Below, piece by piece: positions 10,208-18,196 of a DNA stretch of 64,000 bases. Within the stretch, counting starts at the first letter, position 1. Each line of letters starts with the position of its first letter. Under the pieces are notes generated by a model. The model saw only the letters and a list, made by a program, of their open reading frames with translations, was not told the origin of the DNA and made no database searches. The position numbers were made by a program, and so were the translations under genes. Where the stretch lies: contig DLNC01000025.1 of NCBI GenBank assembly GCA_002478265.1, forward strand, positions 62,346 to 126,345, in the 5' to 3' direction. This DNA is from Syntrophaceae bacterium UBA7520 (GTDB taxonomy: Bacteria > Desulfobacterota > Syntrophia > Syntrophales > Smithellaceae).

Positions 10208-10702
10208 TTATTTGTATTGACTCAGTATCTCGCGCACCTTTGAGGGCTTGACCCGTCCGTGCACGTCTTCATCGACCACCACCACCGGGCCCAAACCGCA
10301 GGCGCCCAGGCATCGGACGGATTCCAACGTGAACATTCTATCCGCCGTAGTTTCGCCTTCGGAAATGCCAAATTCTTTTTCCAGAGATTCCGTGATTGCT
10401 TTGCCGCCGCGAACGTAGCATGCGGTGCCCAGGCAGACACGCACCGTGTGTTTGCCGCGCGGGGTCATCGTGAAAAAAGAATAGAAAGTCACCACGCCGT
10501 ATACGCGACTCAAGGGCAGATTGAGTTCCCGGGCGATTTTTTTCTGCACCGATACGGGCAGGTATTCCAAAACAACCTGCGCTTCTTCAAGCACGGGAAT
10601 CAATCCTCCGGGTTTGCCTTTGTGTTTTTCAATAATTTTGTCGAGCTTGGCTATTTGCTCCGGTGTAAATTCTTTCAAGAGTTCCTGTTCTTCCGCCTTC
10701 AT
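10208..10702 (-). CDS. NuoE/HndA-like 2Fe-2S subunit
   Basis: A 164-residue NuoE-family protein: a helical N-terminal part followed by a thioredoxin-like domain binding one 2Fe-2S cluster through C90, C95, C131 and C135 (CLGTAC and CLGAC). I placed the start at the ATG at 10702, because GAGGAGG lies 6 bases upstream; the longer reading from 10717 would put the ribosome site inside the coding frame. As partner of NuoF-type subunits it carries electrons within the flavin module of the formate dehydrogenase complex encoded downstream. Confidence 0.92.
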   Translation of the reverse strand: MKAEEQELLKEFTPEQIAKLDKIIEKHKGKPGGLIPVLEEAQVVLEYLPVSVQKKIARELNLPLSRVYGVVTFYSFFTMTPRGKHTVRVCLGTACYVRGGKAITESLEKEFGISEGETTADRMFTLESVRCLGACGLGPVVVVDEDVHGRVKPSKVREILSQYK

Positions 10703-10729
10703 TAAAATCCTCCTCATTTTGAGTAGTTA

Positions 10730-11278
10730 TCAGGCCAGGCTGGCGATATCCTGCAAACCTTCGCTGATAACACCCCTGATGTACTTTAATATTTCCGGAT
10801 GATTTATAGGTAAATCATCGATTTCTTTACGTATTTGACGTGTGTCAAATATGAACTGCCGGTCATTATGCCTATGTTTGTAAAGAAAATCAATAGAAGA
10901 ATTTCCGGCAACAAGCGCGAGCAAGGTAGTTGTAATATTTCCCATAGGTTGCCTGTCCAAATGGCTTAACTGAAATGTTGCTTCCACGGATGTACCCAGG
11001 CCTTTTTCTGATTTTATGATAAGTTTGCCGCCGGCTCTTTGCGCGGCGTCGTTTAAAAGCGGAATGCCCAGGCCCACACGCCGCACTTTTTTTGTCGTGT
11101 AAAAGGGGTCATGAATTTTTTCCATTTCCTCTTTGGTCATGCCGCTTCCGTTATCATTTATTTTTACGCAGAGAAGATCTTTTGCGTCATTTTCATCAAT
11201 TTCAATTTCCACAATCTTCGCTCCGGCGCGGATGGAATTTTCGGCAATATCCAGAATATGGGCGGCGAGCTCCAGCAT
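10730..11278 (-). CDS. HATPase domain protein (histidine-kinase-like ATPase without HisKA)
   Basis: A 182-residue protein that begins directly with a GHKL ATPase fold: N box LDIAENSIRAGA (about 10-21), G1 INDNGSGM and G2 GLGIPLLNDAAQRAGG. No phosphoacceptor histidine domain, sensor or membrane segment is present. The C-terminal third has no domain I can name. It is the last of five small signalling-type genes placed ahead of the NuoE subunit, 2 bp from the PHP gene. Such genes are often seen beside Hnd/Hyd-type iron hydrogenases in anaerobes; their job there is not settled. A regulatory or maturation role for the complex is possible. Confidence 0.82.
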   Translation of the reverse strand: MLELAAHILDIAENSIRAGAKIVEIEIDENDAKDLLCVKINDNGSGMTKEEMEKIHDPFYTTKKVRRVGLGIPLLNDAAQRAGGKLIIKSEKGLGTSVEATFQLSHLDRQPMGNITTTLLALVAGNSSIDFLYKHRHNDRQFIFDTRQIRKEIDDLPINHPEILKYIRGVISEGLQDIASLA

Positions 11279-11280
11279 CG

Positions 11281-12018
11281 CTACTCCATAATATGCCGGC
11301 CGTTTTTGCCGGTGAAAGCCATTTTCAATTCATCGAGCGTCGGCTCCGCCAGCATGATTCTGGTCAGCGCGGTTCCGATGTCTTTGAGGTAATGGGCATC
11401 GGAGGAAACGACAAATGAATAATTACTGAGCTCAGGATATTTATTCCGCGCCTGCGTGAGACCTGTCCGGGGTGTCACTTCCAACGCGTCAAACTGCATG
11501 CCCGGCTCAACAAAACCAAGCTGGCTGATAACGCTGAAACTTTCCCGATCAATGTGTGAAGCGATCGTTAGCCCATGCAGTTTATGCACGTTATCCAATA
11601 AATCACCGAGCGCGACATCCGTGGCGCCGATGAGCAATTTCTCGTTGATCGCCTCCACTTCGCCTTTTTCGTTTACGACGGCCTGTACGCCGAAGCGCTC
11701 CTCGTCGTTTTTCCCCGTCAGATGATCGTAGATATATTTTTGCATTGAAGAGAGACTGTCAGGGGAATCAAAAATCGCCAGCACATGCACCTCTTCACTG
11801 GAGGTAATTTCCATGCCGCCGAACACCTTGATATTTTTTCCGCGCGCGGCCTTAATTGCATAAGGCGCGTTTTCGGCGGAGTTATGATCGCAAATTGCAA
11901 TAATATCCAGATTTACGCCAAGGGCTTTTTCCACAATTGCCTGAGGATGCATGTCCAGTTCGGCGCATGGTGATAGACAGGTGTGAATGTGAAAATCACA
12001 GTGAAAAACTTTTAGCAT
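11281..12018 (-). CDS. PHP domain phosphoesterase-like protein
   Basis: A 245-residue protein with the PHP metal-binding motifs: HCDFHIHTCLSP (about 6-17), CDHNS (about 43-47), the EITSSEEVH stretch and the late SSDAHYLKD. PHP proteins bind two or three metals and hydrolyse phosphoesters, either in nucleic acids or in small metabolites; the substrate here is unknown. It sits in the signalling block of the formate operon between a DRTGG protein and a HATPase protein. The gap of about 60 bp on its upstream side is the largest in this block. Confidence 0.88.
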   Translation of the reverse strand: MLKVFHCDFHIHTCLSPCAELDMHPQAIVEKALGVNLDIIAICDHNSAENAPYAIKAARGKNIKVFGGMEITSSEEVHVLAIFDSPDSLSSMQKYIYDHLTGKNDEERFGVQAVVNEKGEVEAINEKLLIGATDVALGDLLDNVHKLHGLTIASHIDRESFSVISQLGFVEPGMQFDALEVTPRTGLTQARNKYPELSNYSFVVSSDAHYLKDIGTALTRIMLAEPTLDELKMAFTGKNGRHIME

Positions 12019-12081
12019 GGTCTTTTAGGAATTAACCAAAAATGGCCATCTGCCGGCGTGAAAAAACTTTTTGCCTTGCTG

Positions 12082-12423
12082 CTATTTGTCTTTGGCCAGC
12101 AGATTGTAAATCTTGCCGGTTAGTTCGAACGCGCCTAATCGAGAAACCAAAATCGGCACGTTTTCCTGTTTGGCGCGCTCCAGCGTGTCTTTTGCCGGCT
12201 CGCAGGAATTAACCAGAATTATACCTGCATGTTCTTTCAAGGTTGCTATGGCAACTATGTTTTGGTGCACCTGCCTTGTTATCCAGATATCTCCCGCATG
12301 AGAATTAGCCATCACGTCGCTTAAGAGATCTCCTGTGTAACCTCCTGTAACAATATTTTCCAGTCTGTCCCGGGCAGACCTTATTTCCAGATTAAGTTCT
12401 TTTGCTATTGCGGCAATATCCAT
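12082..12423 (-). CDS. DRTGG domain protein (second copy)
   Basis: A 113-residue stand-alone DRTGG domain. The family is named after a motif that is degraded here to VTGGYTGDLLSDVM (about 26-39), followed by an alternating beta-alpha pattern. The domain is found attached to CBS and phosphotransacetylase domains and alone near hydrogenases; a ligand-binding role is assumed. It is paralogous to the gene at 12879-13238, with an anti-sigma-type ATPase between them. No catalytic residues are recognisable. Confidence 0.78.
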   Translation of the reverse strand: MDIAAIAKELNLEIRSARDRLENIVTGGYTGDLLSDVMANSHAGDIWITRQVHQNIVAIATLKEHAGIILVNSCEPAKDTLERAKQENVPILVSRLGAFELTGKIYNLLAKDK

Positions 12424-12426
12424 TGA

Positions 12427-12876
12427 TTAATCCTTGGCGGGTTGCGTGTGAATGGTCATTTTCAGAAATGTTCCTTTATCGACTTCCGAAGAGATATCGA
12501 AAATATCGGAATATGTTTTTATGTTGTGCAGCCCCATTCCCGCGCCAAAGCCCATTTCCCTGATTTGCTGATTGGCAGTGGAATAACCTTGCTGCATGGC
12601 CAGTTCGATATTTGGTATTCCCGGACCCTCATCATCTGCTTCAATCTGAACACTGTTGGGTCTTATCGTCAGGCTGATCACTCCTTTCTTGGCGTAAGAA
12701 ACAATGTTGATTTCAGCTTCGTAGCAGACAATCGCCGATCTTCTGACAACATCATCAGGCAGATTCTTTTGTTTGAGGATCGATTTTATTTTTGTGGAAA
12801 CGGTCCCCGCGTTGCTGAAATTGCCGCCCTCAATATCAAAACTGTGTTTTTCCAGAATATTTTCCGCCGCGCACAC
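12427..12876 (-). CDS. RsbW-like ATPase / anti-sigma factor-type serine kinase
   Basis: A 149-residue GHKL ATPase of the anti-sigma regulatory factor kind: N box SAIVCYEAEINIVSYA (about 47-62), G1 ADDEGPGIPNIE and G2 GFGAGMGLHNIK. Family members either bind sigma factors or phosphorylate STAS-domain partners, but no STAS protein or sigma factor gene lies next to it. Stops and starts with its DRTGG neighbours are 2-3 bp apart, so the three are surely co-translated. Target unknown. Confidence 0.82.
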   Translation of the reverse strand: MCAAENILEKHSFDIEGGNFSNAGTVSTKIKSILKQKNLPDDVVRRSAIVCYEAEINIVSYAKKGVISLTIRPNSVQIEADDEGPGIPNIELAMQQGYSTANQQIREMGFGAGMGLHNIKTYSDIFDISSEVDKGTFLKMTIHTQPAKD

Positions 12877-12878
12877 GT

Positions 12879-13238
12879 TTATTTTTCAACTTTTTCCAGA
12901 CACCCCACGATACCCTGGGCGTAAAGACGACCGGCCGTTTCAAATAATATGAATTTTGTCGACAAGACGGGGATATGAAGTTCCTTGGCCAGTTCCACCG
13001 TTTCCGCGGGCAGTTTTTTGCCGCGGACAATGATTATCGCGGCGATATCCAACACGTTGGCGATGCGGACAACCTGCGTATTGGTCAGGCCGGTAAGCAG
13101 CATGCTGCCTGCTTTGGCAAAGGCCAGGACATCACTCATCAGGTCGGCGCCGAACGCGGTTTTAACTTCCATATCGAGTTTTTCTTCGCCGGCAATGACA
13201 TCAGCATTCAGCAATTCTTTGACTTCGCGCAGTTTCAA
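12879..13238 (-). CDS. DRTGG domain protein (first gene of the operon)
   Basis: A 119-residue single-domain protein. The segment TAFGADLMSDVLAFAKAG (about 27-44) replaces the DRTGG motif, and the rest follows the same beta-alpha pattern as the copy at 12082-12423. It is the first gene of the minus-strand operon that ends with the OFA transporter. A ligand-sensing role tied to the formate dehydrogenase is inference from location only. Confidence 0.8.
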   Translation of the reverse strand: MKLREVKELLNADVIAGEEKLDMEVKTAFGADLMSDVLAFAKAGSMLLTGLTNTQVVRIANVLDIAAIIIVRGKKLPAETVELAKELHIPVLSTKFILFETAGRLYAQGIVGCLEKVEK

Positions 13239-13638
13239 TATCCGCTCCTAATTTTAATACGAAAAAAAGAAAATTTTTTCAAAAGTCAGTTGATAAACAA
13301 TTAATATCAAAAGCGTATTTAACGTTTTGGAACTATCATACAACGAAGCGGCGTGTCAATAAGAATATTCTCCCGAAAAGGGAAAATTGAAGACTGGCAA
13401 GAATTAATTTTTTCGGAAGTAACAAATTTGTGTTTATATTTTGTTGCGGTCAACAAAAATCATTAACTGCGTTTTTTTGCGCTCGGAAAACGGTTGATAA
13501 AATAATATTGCCGGCGGAAAATCGTTTTTGAGAGCGTCAAGACTTTTCAACCTTTCGCAAGTCTCCAGAAAATCCAAAAGCAAGTTACAATCAAATGCTT
13601 CATCGCGGGAGGTTTGAGGGGTAATATGCACCCTGAAT

Positions 13639-13655
13639 CGGGGTAACTTACCCCG
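13639..13655. promoter_or_regulatory. Palindromic activator site (UAS), copy 1
   Basis: GGGGT AACTT ACCCC flanked by C and G gives a perfect 6-bp inverted repeat. Its centre lies about 84 bp upstream of the -12 GC of the sigma-54 element at 13716. The same GGGGT-N5-ACCCC pattern recurs before the other sigma-54 element at 21784. This fits an enhancer-binding site for the NtrC-type regulator encoded at 20333-21685. Confidence 0.7.
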
Positions 13656-13715
13656 TCATTAATCCGTCAAGGGGAAAAAGTGTAAATATTTCATATAAAT
13701 CGCGTATCGGGTGGT

Positions 13716-13732
13716 TTGGTATTAAAATTGCT
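13716..13732 (+). promoter_or_regulatory. Sigma-54 (-24/-12) promoter of the second formate dehydrogenase operon
   Basis: TTGGTATTAAAATTGCT has the GG (13718-13719) and GC (13730-13731) dinucleotides separated by exactly 10 bases, and TTGCT at -12. It lies about 50 bp upstream of the first gene's ATG, which has an AAGGAGG ribosome site. Confidence 0.78.
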
Positions 13733-13783
13733 GTAAGGGGTTAATTACTTAAGAATGCTAGGCAAGAGGAAGGAGGCACGGAA

Positions 13784-14626
13784 ATGGGGGATCATTGCGG
13801 CAATATTTATCAGCTTCGGCCTGTTTCAATTATCAGAGCTTTGCCACAGATAAAAGATCACCGGCTTTTTCAGCTCAAACTGGAAGATGGGACGACATGG
13901 GAGAGCTTTGGCCATCAGCCGGGACAGTTTATCGAAGTTTCTATTTTTGGTAAAGGTGAAGCGCCAATCAGTATATCTTCACCGCCCACACGGTCGGACA
14001 CTCTGGAAATTTGCGTCCGGCGCACGGGAAGAGTAACAGACGCCCTTTTCGAAATGGGCAAAGGATCCACTTTTCATATCAGAGGCCCCTATGGACGCGG
14101 GTTTCCCGTTGATCTATTGAAGGGGAAAAAATTACTGCTGATTGCCGGAGGGTTGGGTCTCGCGCCGCTGCGCTCCTTGCTGCTTTATTCCCTCGATAAG
14201 AGGAAAGATTTCGACGATATTATTTTGATGTATGGAACCAATAATCCCGACAATGTTCTTTTTAAATACGAGCTTTTAAGCTTCTTCGACCGCGATGACA
14301 TTAATTATCTTTATAGTGTCGACCGCGATGACGAAGGTATTTGGAAACAGTACGTGGGTGTGGTTACCGGCTTGTTCGACCGTACCGATTTGTCTCCCGC
14401 AGAAACATACGCGGTCATGTGCGGGCCGCCGGTTATGTACCGGTTCGTTTTGCAAAAACTTTTGAAACTTGGTTTTGCTAAAGAGCATATTTTCATGTCT
14501 CTGGAAAGAATGATGAAGTGTGGTGTCGGAAAATGCGGACATTGCGCGTTCGGCGATAAATATTGCTGCATTGAAGGGCCGGTTTTCCCTTATCCGGAGA
14601 TTGAAAACATTAAGGAGGCAATCTGA
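13784..14626 (+). CDS. FAD/NAD(P)-binding oxidoreductase subunit (sulfhydrogenase gamma / AsrB-like)
   Basis: A 280-residue flavoprotein of the ferredoxin-NADP reductase type. It has a beta-barrel FAD domain (PGQFIEVSIFG, then APISISSPP), an NAD domain (LIAGGLGLAPLRSLL, MYGTNNP, CGPPVMYRF), and a C-terminal 2Fe-2S site in CGVGKCGHCAFGDKYCCIEG, as in the gamma subunit of sulfhydrogenases and the dihydroorotate dehydrogenase electron-transfer subunit. It is the first gene after the sigma-54 element, 2 bp from the catalytic subunit. It should pass electrons between the formate dehydrogenase and NAD(P). Confidence 0.9.
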   Translation: MGDHCGNIYQLRPVSIIRALPQIKDHRLFQLKLEDGTTWESFGHQPGQFIEVSIFGKGEAPISISSPPTRSDTLEICVRRTGRVTDALFEMGKGSTFHIRGPYGRGFPVDLLKGKKLLLIAGGLGLAPLRSLLLYSLDKRKDFDDIILMYGTNNPDNVLFKYELLSFFDRDDINYLYSVDRDDEGIWKQYVGVVTGLFDRTDLSPAETYAVMCGPPVMYRFVLQKLLKLGFAKEHIFMSLERMMKCGVGKCGHCAFGDKYCCIEGPVFPYPEIENIKEAI

Positions 14627-14628
14627 TT

Positions 14629-16665
14629 ATGAAAAGGACGAGAAGCGTTTGTCCATTTTGCGGCTGCGGTTGCAGTTTTTACATTCTTTCGGAAAACGAC
14701 AGGGTGGTGGGGATTGAACCCAGCCCCGAAAATCCGGTGAATAAAGGCATGCTGTGCGTCAAAGGTTGGAACGCACACGAGTTTATTCATTCTCCGGAGA
14801 GGCTGGTCACGCCGCTGATACGCAAACAGGGAGAACTGGTGGCAGCATCCTGGGATGAAGCACTCAAGCTGGTCGCGAACAAACTTATGGACACTCATAA
14901 AAAATACGGTCCCCGCGCTTTAGGATTTCTCTCTTCAGCGAAGGTAAGCAACGAAGAAAATTATCTCATGATGAAACTGGCGAGGGCGGTTTTCAAAACA
15001 AATAATGTTGATCACTGCGCGAGGCTTTGACACAGCGCCACCGTGGTCGGTCTGGCCGCAATGTTTGGTTCGGGCGCAATGACAAATTCAATAAATGAAT
15101 TCGATGCCGCAGATCTGTTTTTGGTTACGGGTTCCAACACAACGGAACAGCATCCGCTGATCGGCACGCGCATTATCAATGCCAAGCAAAGGGGCGCGCA
15201 GTTGCTGATTATTGATCCGAGAGAAATACCTTTGGCAAAGTTTGCCGATCTTCATCTGCGGCAGAATATCGGCACGGATGTGGCTGTGCTCAACGGCATG
15301 ATGAACGTGATTATCGAAGAAAATCTTTATGACAAAGAATTTGTCACAACAAGAACGGAAAACTTTGAGCAGTTGAAGGAAGTTGTCAGCAAGTATCCGC
15401 CGAAGGCGGTCGAAAAGATATCCGGCATTGCCGCCGCGGATTTGAAGAAAGCGGCGCGCATGTACGCCAAGGCGGATAAGGCGATGATTGCCTACGCGAT
15501 GGGCATTACCCAGCATACCACCGGTGTGGATAACGTGAAGTCCTGCGCGAACCTGGCGATGCTCACCGGCCATCTGGGACGCGCCGCCGTCGGCGTTAAT
15601 CCGCTGCGCGGACAGAATAACGTGCAGGGCGCCTGCGATATGGGCGGATTGCCCAACGTATACAGCGCATATCAGCCGGTAATTGACGCTAACGTAAAAA
15701 AGAAATTTGAAGAGGCCTGGAAAGTCGAAGGACTGGATGACAAGCCAGGGCTGACGATCACCGATATGATGAATGCGGCGCAGCAAGGCGAACTCAAAGC
15801 GCTGTATATTATGGGCGAAAATCCGCTGATGAGCGATCCGGATACGGCGCATATCGAGCACGCTCTTTCCAATCTGGATTTTCTCGTGGTGCAGGATATT
15901 TTTCTCTCCGAAACCGCGAAAAAAGCCGACGTGGTTTTCCCCGCGGCATCGTTTGCGGAAAAGGACGGCACATACACGAACACGGAAAGAAAAGTGCAGC
16001 TTGCCTGCAAAGCCGTTAATCCTCCCGGACAGGCCCGTCCCGACTGGCAGATAATATGTGAGATAAGCAAACTTGCCGGTTACCCGATGAATTACGAGTC
16101 GCCCGCCGATGTGCTGAAGGAAATCAACGCTCTCTCGCCGTCTTACGGAGGCATAACCTTGGAGAGATTAAGCAAAGGCTTTGGTCTGCAATGGCCTTGT
16201 CCCAACATAGAGCATCCAGGCACGGCATTTCTACACAAGGATAAATTCAGCAAGGGCTTGGGAACATTCATGCCCTGCGAATTCAAACCGCCCGCGGAAA
16301 TGCCTGATGATGAATATGATTTTATGCTTACCACAGGTAGAATTTATTATCAATTCCATACCGGCACAATGACGCGGCGCGTCAGCATTCTGGAAAGGGA
16401 AGCGCCGGAGGCGCTTTTGGAAATAAATCCGGAAGACGCCAAAAAACTGGGTATAAGAAACAAAGATAAAGTTGAAGTAAGTTCCCGCCGCGGTTCGTTG
16501 CAGATGAAAGCCGAAGTTACGGAACGTGTGCCGCCCAGAGTTGTTTTTTCCACCTTCCATTTCAGTGAAGCGTGCATAAACGTTTTGACTAATTCCGCCT
16601 TCGATCCCGTGGCGAAAATTCCGGAATACAAGGGATGTGCGGTAAAAGTAAGGAGATGCGCATGA
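14629..16665 (+). CDS. fdhA: Selenocysteine formate dehydrogenase, short catalytic subunit (UGA at 15028-15030 read as Sec)
   Basis: A 678-residue molybdopterin oxidoreductase when the TGA at codon 134 is read as selenocysteine (context DHCARL-U-HS, as in the longer paralogue at 3938-6640). It begins with the 4Fe-4S site C8, C11, C15 and C43 and lacks the NuoG-like Fe-S domains of the longer protein. The bis-MGD domain and the C-terminal dinucleotide-binding domain are complete. No Tat signal is present, so it is cytoplasmic. It overlaps the next gene by ATGA. With the flanking FAD/NAD and 4Fe-4S subunits it would make a soluble NAD(P)-linked formate dehydrogenase of three subunits. Confidence 0.95.
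15028..15059 (+). promoter_or_regulatory. UGA (Sec) codon and bacterial SECIS-like hairpin (copy 2)
   Basis: The UGA is followed after 12 bases by GTGGTC, loop GGTCT, GGCCGC (15043-15059): a 6-bp stem with two G-U pairs and the same GGUCU apical loop as copy 1. Two bases in the 17 differ from copy 1 at most, while the spacing is identical. Confidence 0.85.
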
Positions 16666-17675
16666 AAACACTGGCCAAAAAAGATATCAATAAGATTCTG
16701 AGCATATGGTCGCAGAAGCACGATGTGCTGGCGCCGACAAAAATGGATAACGGCGATTGCATATTCAGCGCGTTTGACGAAAAAGCATTCACGCTTGATT
16801 ATAAAAAGCCGCCGCTTTCTCCCAAGTCCGTTTTTTTCCCCCAAAGCGAAATTATTTTTCGCGTGGAAAAAAATAGATATAACGAAGTTGTTGCGGCAAA
16901 AAAAGCCCTGATTTTTGGCCTTCGCTCCTGCGATATGATGGGCATCCGCCAGGCGTCGAGTTTTATGTCGCGTGATAATAAGGATATTTACTATCAGGCC
17001 AGGCAAAACGCTGCGGCAACGGTGGTTATGGCTTGCCCCAAAGCACAGAACGAAACCTGTTTTTGCACAACAACACTCAGCGGGCCGGTCGCCAAAAAAG
17101 GGTTTGATCTGCAGCTTTACGATATCGGAGACACTTTGCTTGTCGAAATAGGGAGCCCCCGGGGCGAAGAATTGCTCACCGGCATGCCGCTGGCCGAGAT
17201 GGAAGAGTCTCAGGCCAAACAAAAAATCGACGAATTCCTGCAAAACGCCATTTTGACTATTCCGGAAGTGAAATCGGTTATTGATGCCATGAATAAACTC
17301 AAAGACCGGAAAATTGCGGAAAAAGTGTGGGATGATTTTGGCGCCAAATGCATAACTTGCGGCGGCTGCGCTTTTGTTTGCCCCACTTGCACCTGTTTTA
17401 ATGTTTACGACCACCAGCAGGCCGCAGGTGAAGGCATTCGCCTGCGGGCCTGGGACGCCTGTCTTTACAGCGGCTTTACCAGGGAGGCGTCAGGACACAA
17501 TCCGCGCGCGAGCCAGGCGTCAAGGCTAAAAAGGCGGCACGAGCATAAGCTGCTTGACTACAATAATACAGACATTCAGGACGGCTTGTGCGGCTGTGTC
17601 GGGTGCGGGCGCTGTTCCGATTACTGCCCCGTGCATATCGGCACGCTGGAAGTTGTAAAAGCAATTACCGGATAG
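16662..17675 (+). CDS. 4Fe-4S subunit (sulfhydrogenase beta / AsrA-like)
   Basis: A 337-residue protein starting at the ATG at 16662, which overlaps the preceding stop and has AAGGAG 6 bases upstream. The N-terminal two thirds show the domain shared by sulfhydrogenase beta and sulfite reductase A subunits (FGLRSCDMMGI, CFCTT). The C-terminal part binds two 4Fe-4S clusters (CITCGGCAFVCPTC and CGCVGCGRCSDYCP). It should be the electron wire between the catalytic FDH subunit and the FAD/NAD subunit. Confidence 0.9.
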   Translation: MKTLAKKDINKILSIWSQKHDVLAPTKMDNGDCIFSAFDEKAFTLDYKKPPLSPKSVFFPQSEIIFRVEKNRYNEVVAAKKALIFGLRSCDMMGIRQASSFMSRDNKDIYYQARQNAAATVVMACPKAQNETCFCTTTLSGPVAKKGFDLQLYDIGDTLLVEIGSPRGEELLTGMPLAEMEESQAKQKIDEFLQNAILTIPEVKSVIDAMNKLKDRKIAEKVWDDFGAKCITCGGCAFVCPTCTCFNVYDHQQAAGEGIRLRAWDACLYSGFTREASGHNPRASQASRLKRRHEHKLLDYNNTDIQDGLCGCVGCGRCSDYCPVHIGTLEVVKAITG

Positions 17676-17711
17676 GCGCATACAGAAATAAATAAAATAA
17701 CGGAGGGTTTT

Positions 17712-18101
17712 ATGCCGGAAAAAAGAAAAATATTAATCATCGATGATGATAAGGACTATGGTGAGGCAATTAAGATGGTTTTGGAGAAAAACGGGTATGC
17801 TGTCCGCCACGCGTTGAATATTGATGACGGACGCAAGGCCATCGAAAAGGAAAAGCCCGCGCTGATTGTTCTTGACGTGATGATGGATAAGCACACGGAT
17901 GGATTTGATTTGTGCTATGATTTAAAGCATGACGACGCGTGCAGAAACATTCCCGTCCTCATGGTCACCGCCGTTACCGATAAGACGGGTTTTAAGTTTT
18001 CTCCGGAAACAGACGGCGAATATCTGCAGGCAGATGACTATATTTCCAAGCCGGTCTCATCTTCCGAGCTGTTGGAACGTGTAAAAAAATTGCTCAACTG
18101 A
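17712..18101 (+). CDS. Single-domain response regulator
   Basis: A 129-residue receiver with no output domain. Acidic pocket DDD at 11-13, phosphoacceptor D55 (VLDVMMD), and the late lysine in YISKPVS. It follows the Fe-S subunit by 36 bp with a GGAGG ribosome site, so it is probably in the same transcript. A receiver alone acts as a phosphate shuttle or binds a partner protein. The paralogue at 21839 shares the same length and pattern. Confidence 0.92.
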   Translation: MPEKRKILIIDDDKDYGEAIKMVLEKNGYAVRHALNIDDGRKAIEKEKPALIVLDVMMDKHTDGFDLCYDLKHDDACRNIPVLMVTAVTDKTGFKFSPETDGEYLQADDYISKPVSSSELLERVKKLLN

Positions 18102-18196
18102 TTGCATAAACACTGCCCGGTGCCGCGAAAGAATGTTTGATAATGCCATGTTATCCGTGATAGGATAAATGACATATCCGACACCGGGCTGATGCC

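Larger units (their letters stand above)
13239..13783. other. Divergent control region between the two formate dehydrogenase operons
   Basis: A 545-bp gap with no convincing gene. It holds, toward the plus strand, a palindrome at 13639-13655 and a sigma-54 element at 13716-13732 (listed separately). A second, imperfect GGGT-N7-ACCC site is at 13619-13633. Toward the minus strand I found no GG-N10-GC element. The only sigma-70 hint is a TTGACA at 13359-13354 with a poor -10. A 65-codon minus-strand frame (13434-13631) is probably chance. Confidence 0.75.

Noticed and set aside
13434..13631. 65-codon minus-strand frame in the divergent control region
   Set aside because: No family likeness, no clear ribosome site, and its start runs to the edge of the palindromic sites.
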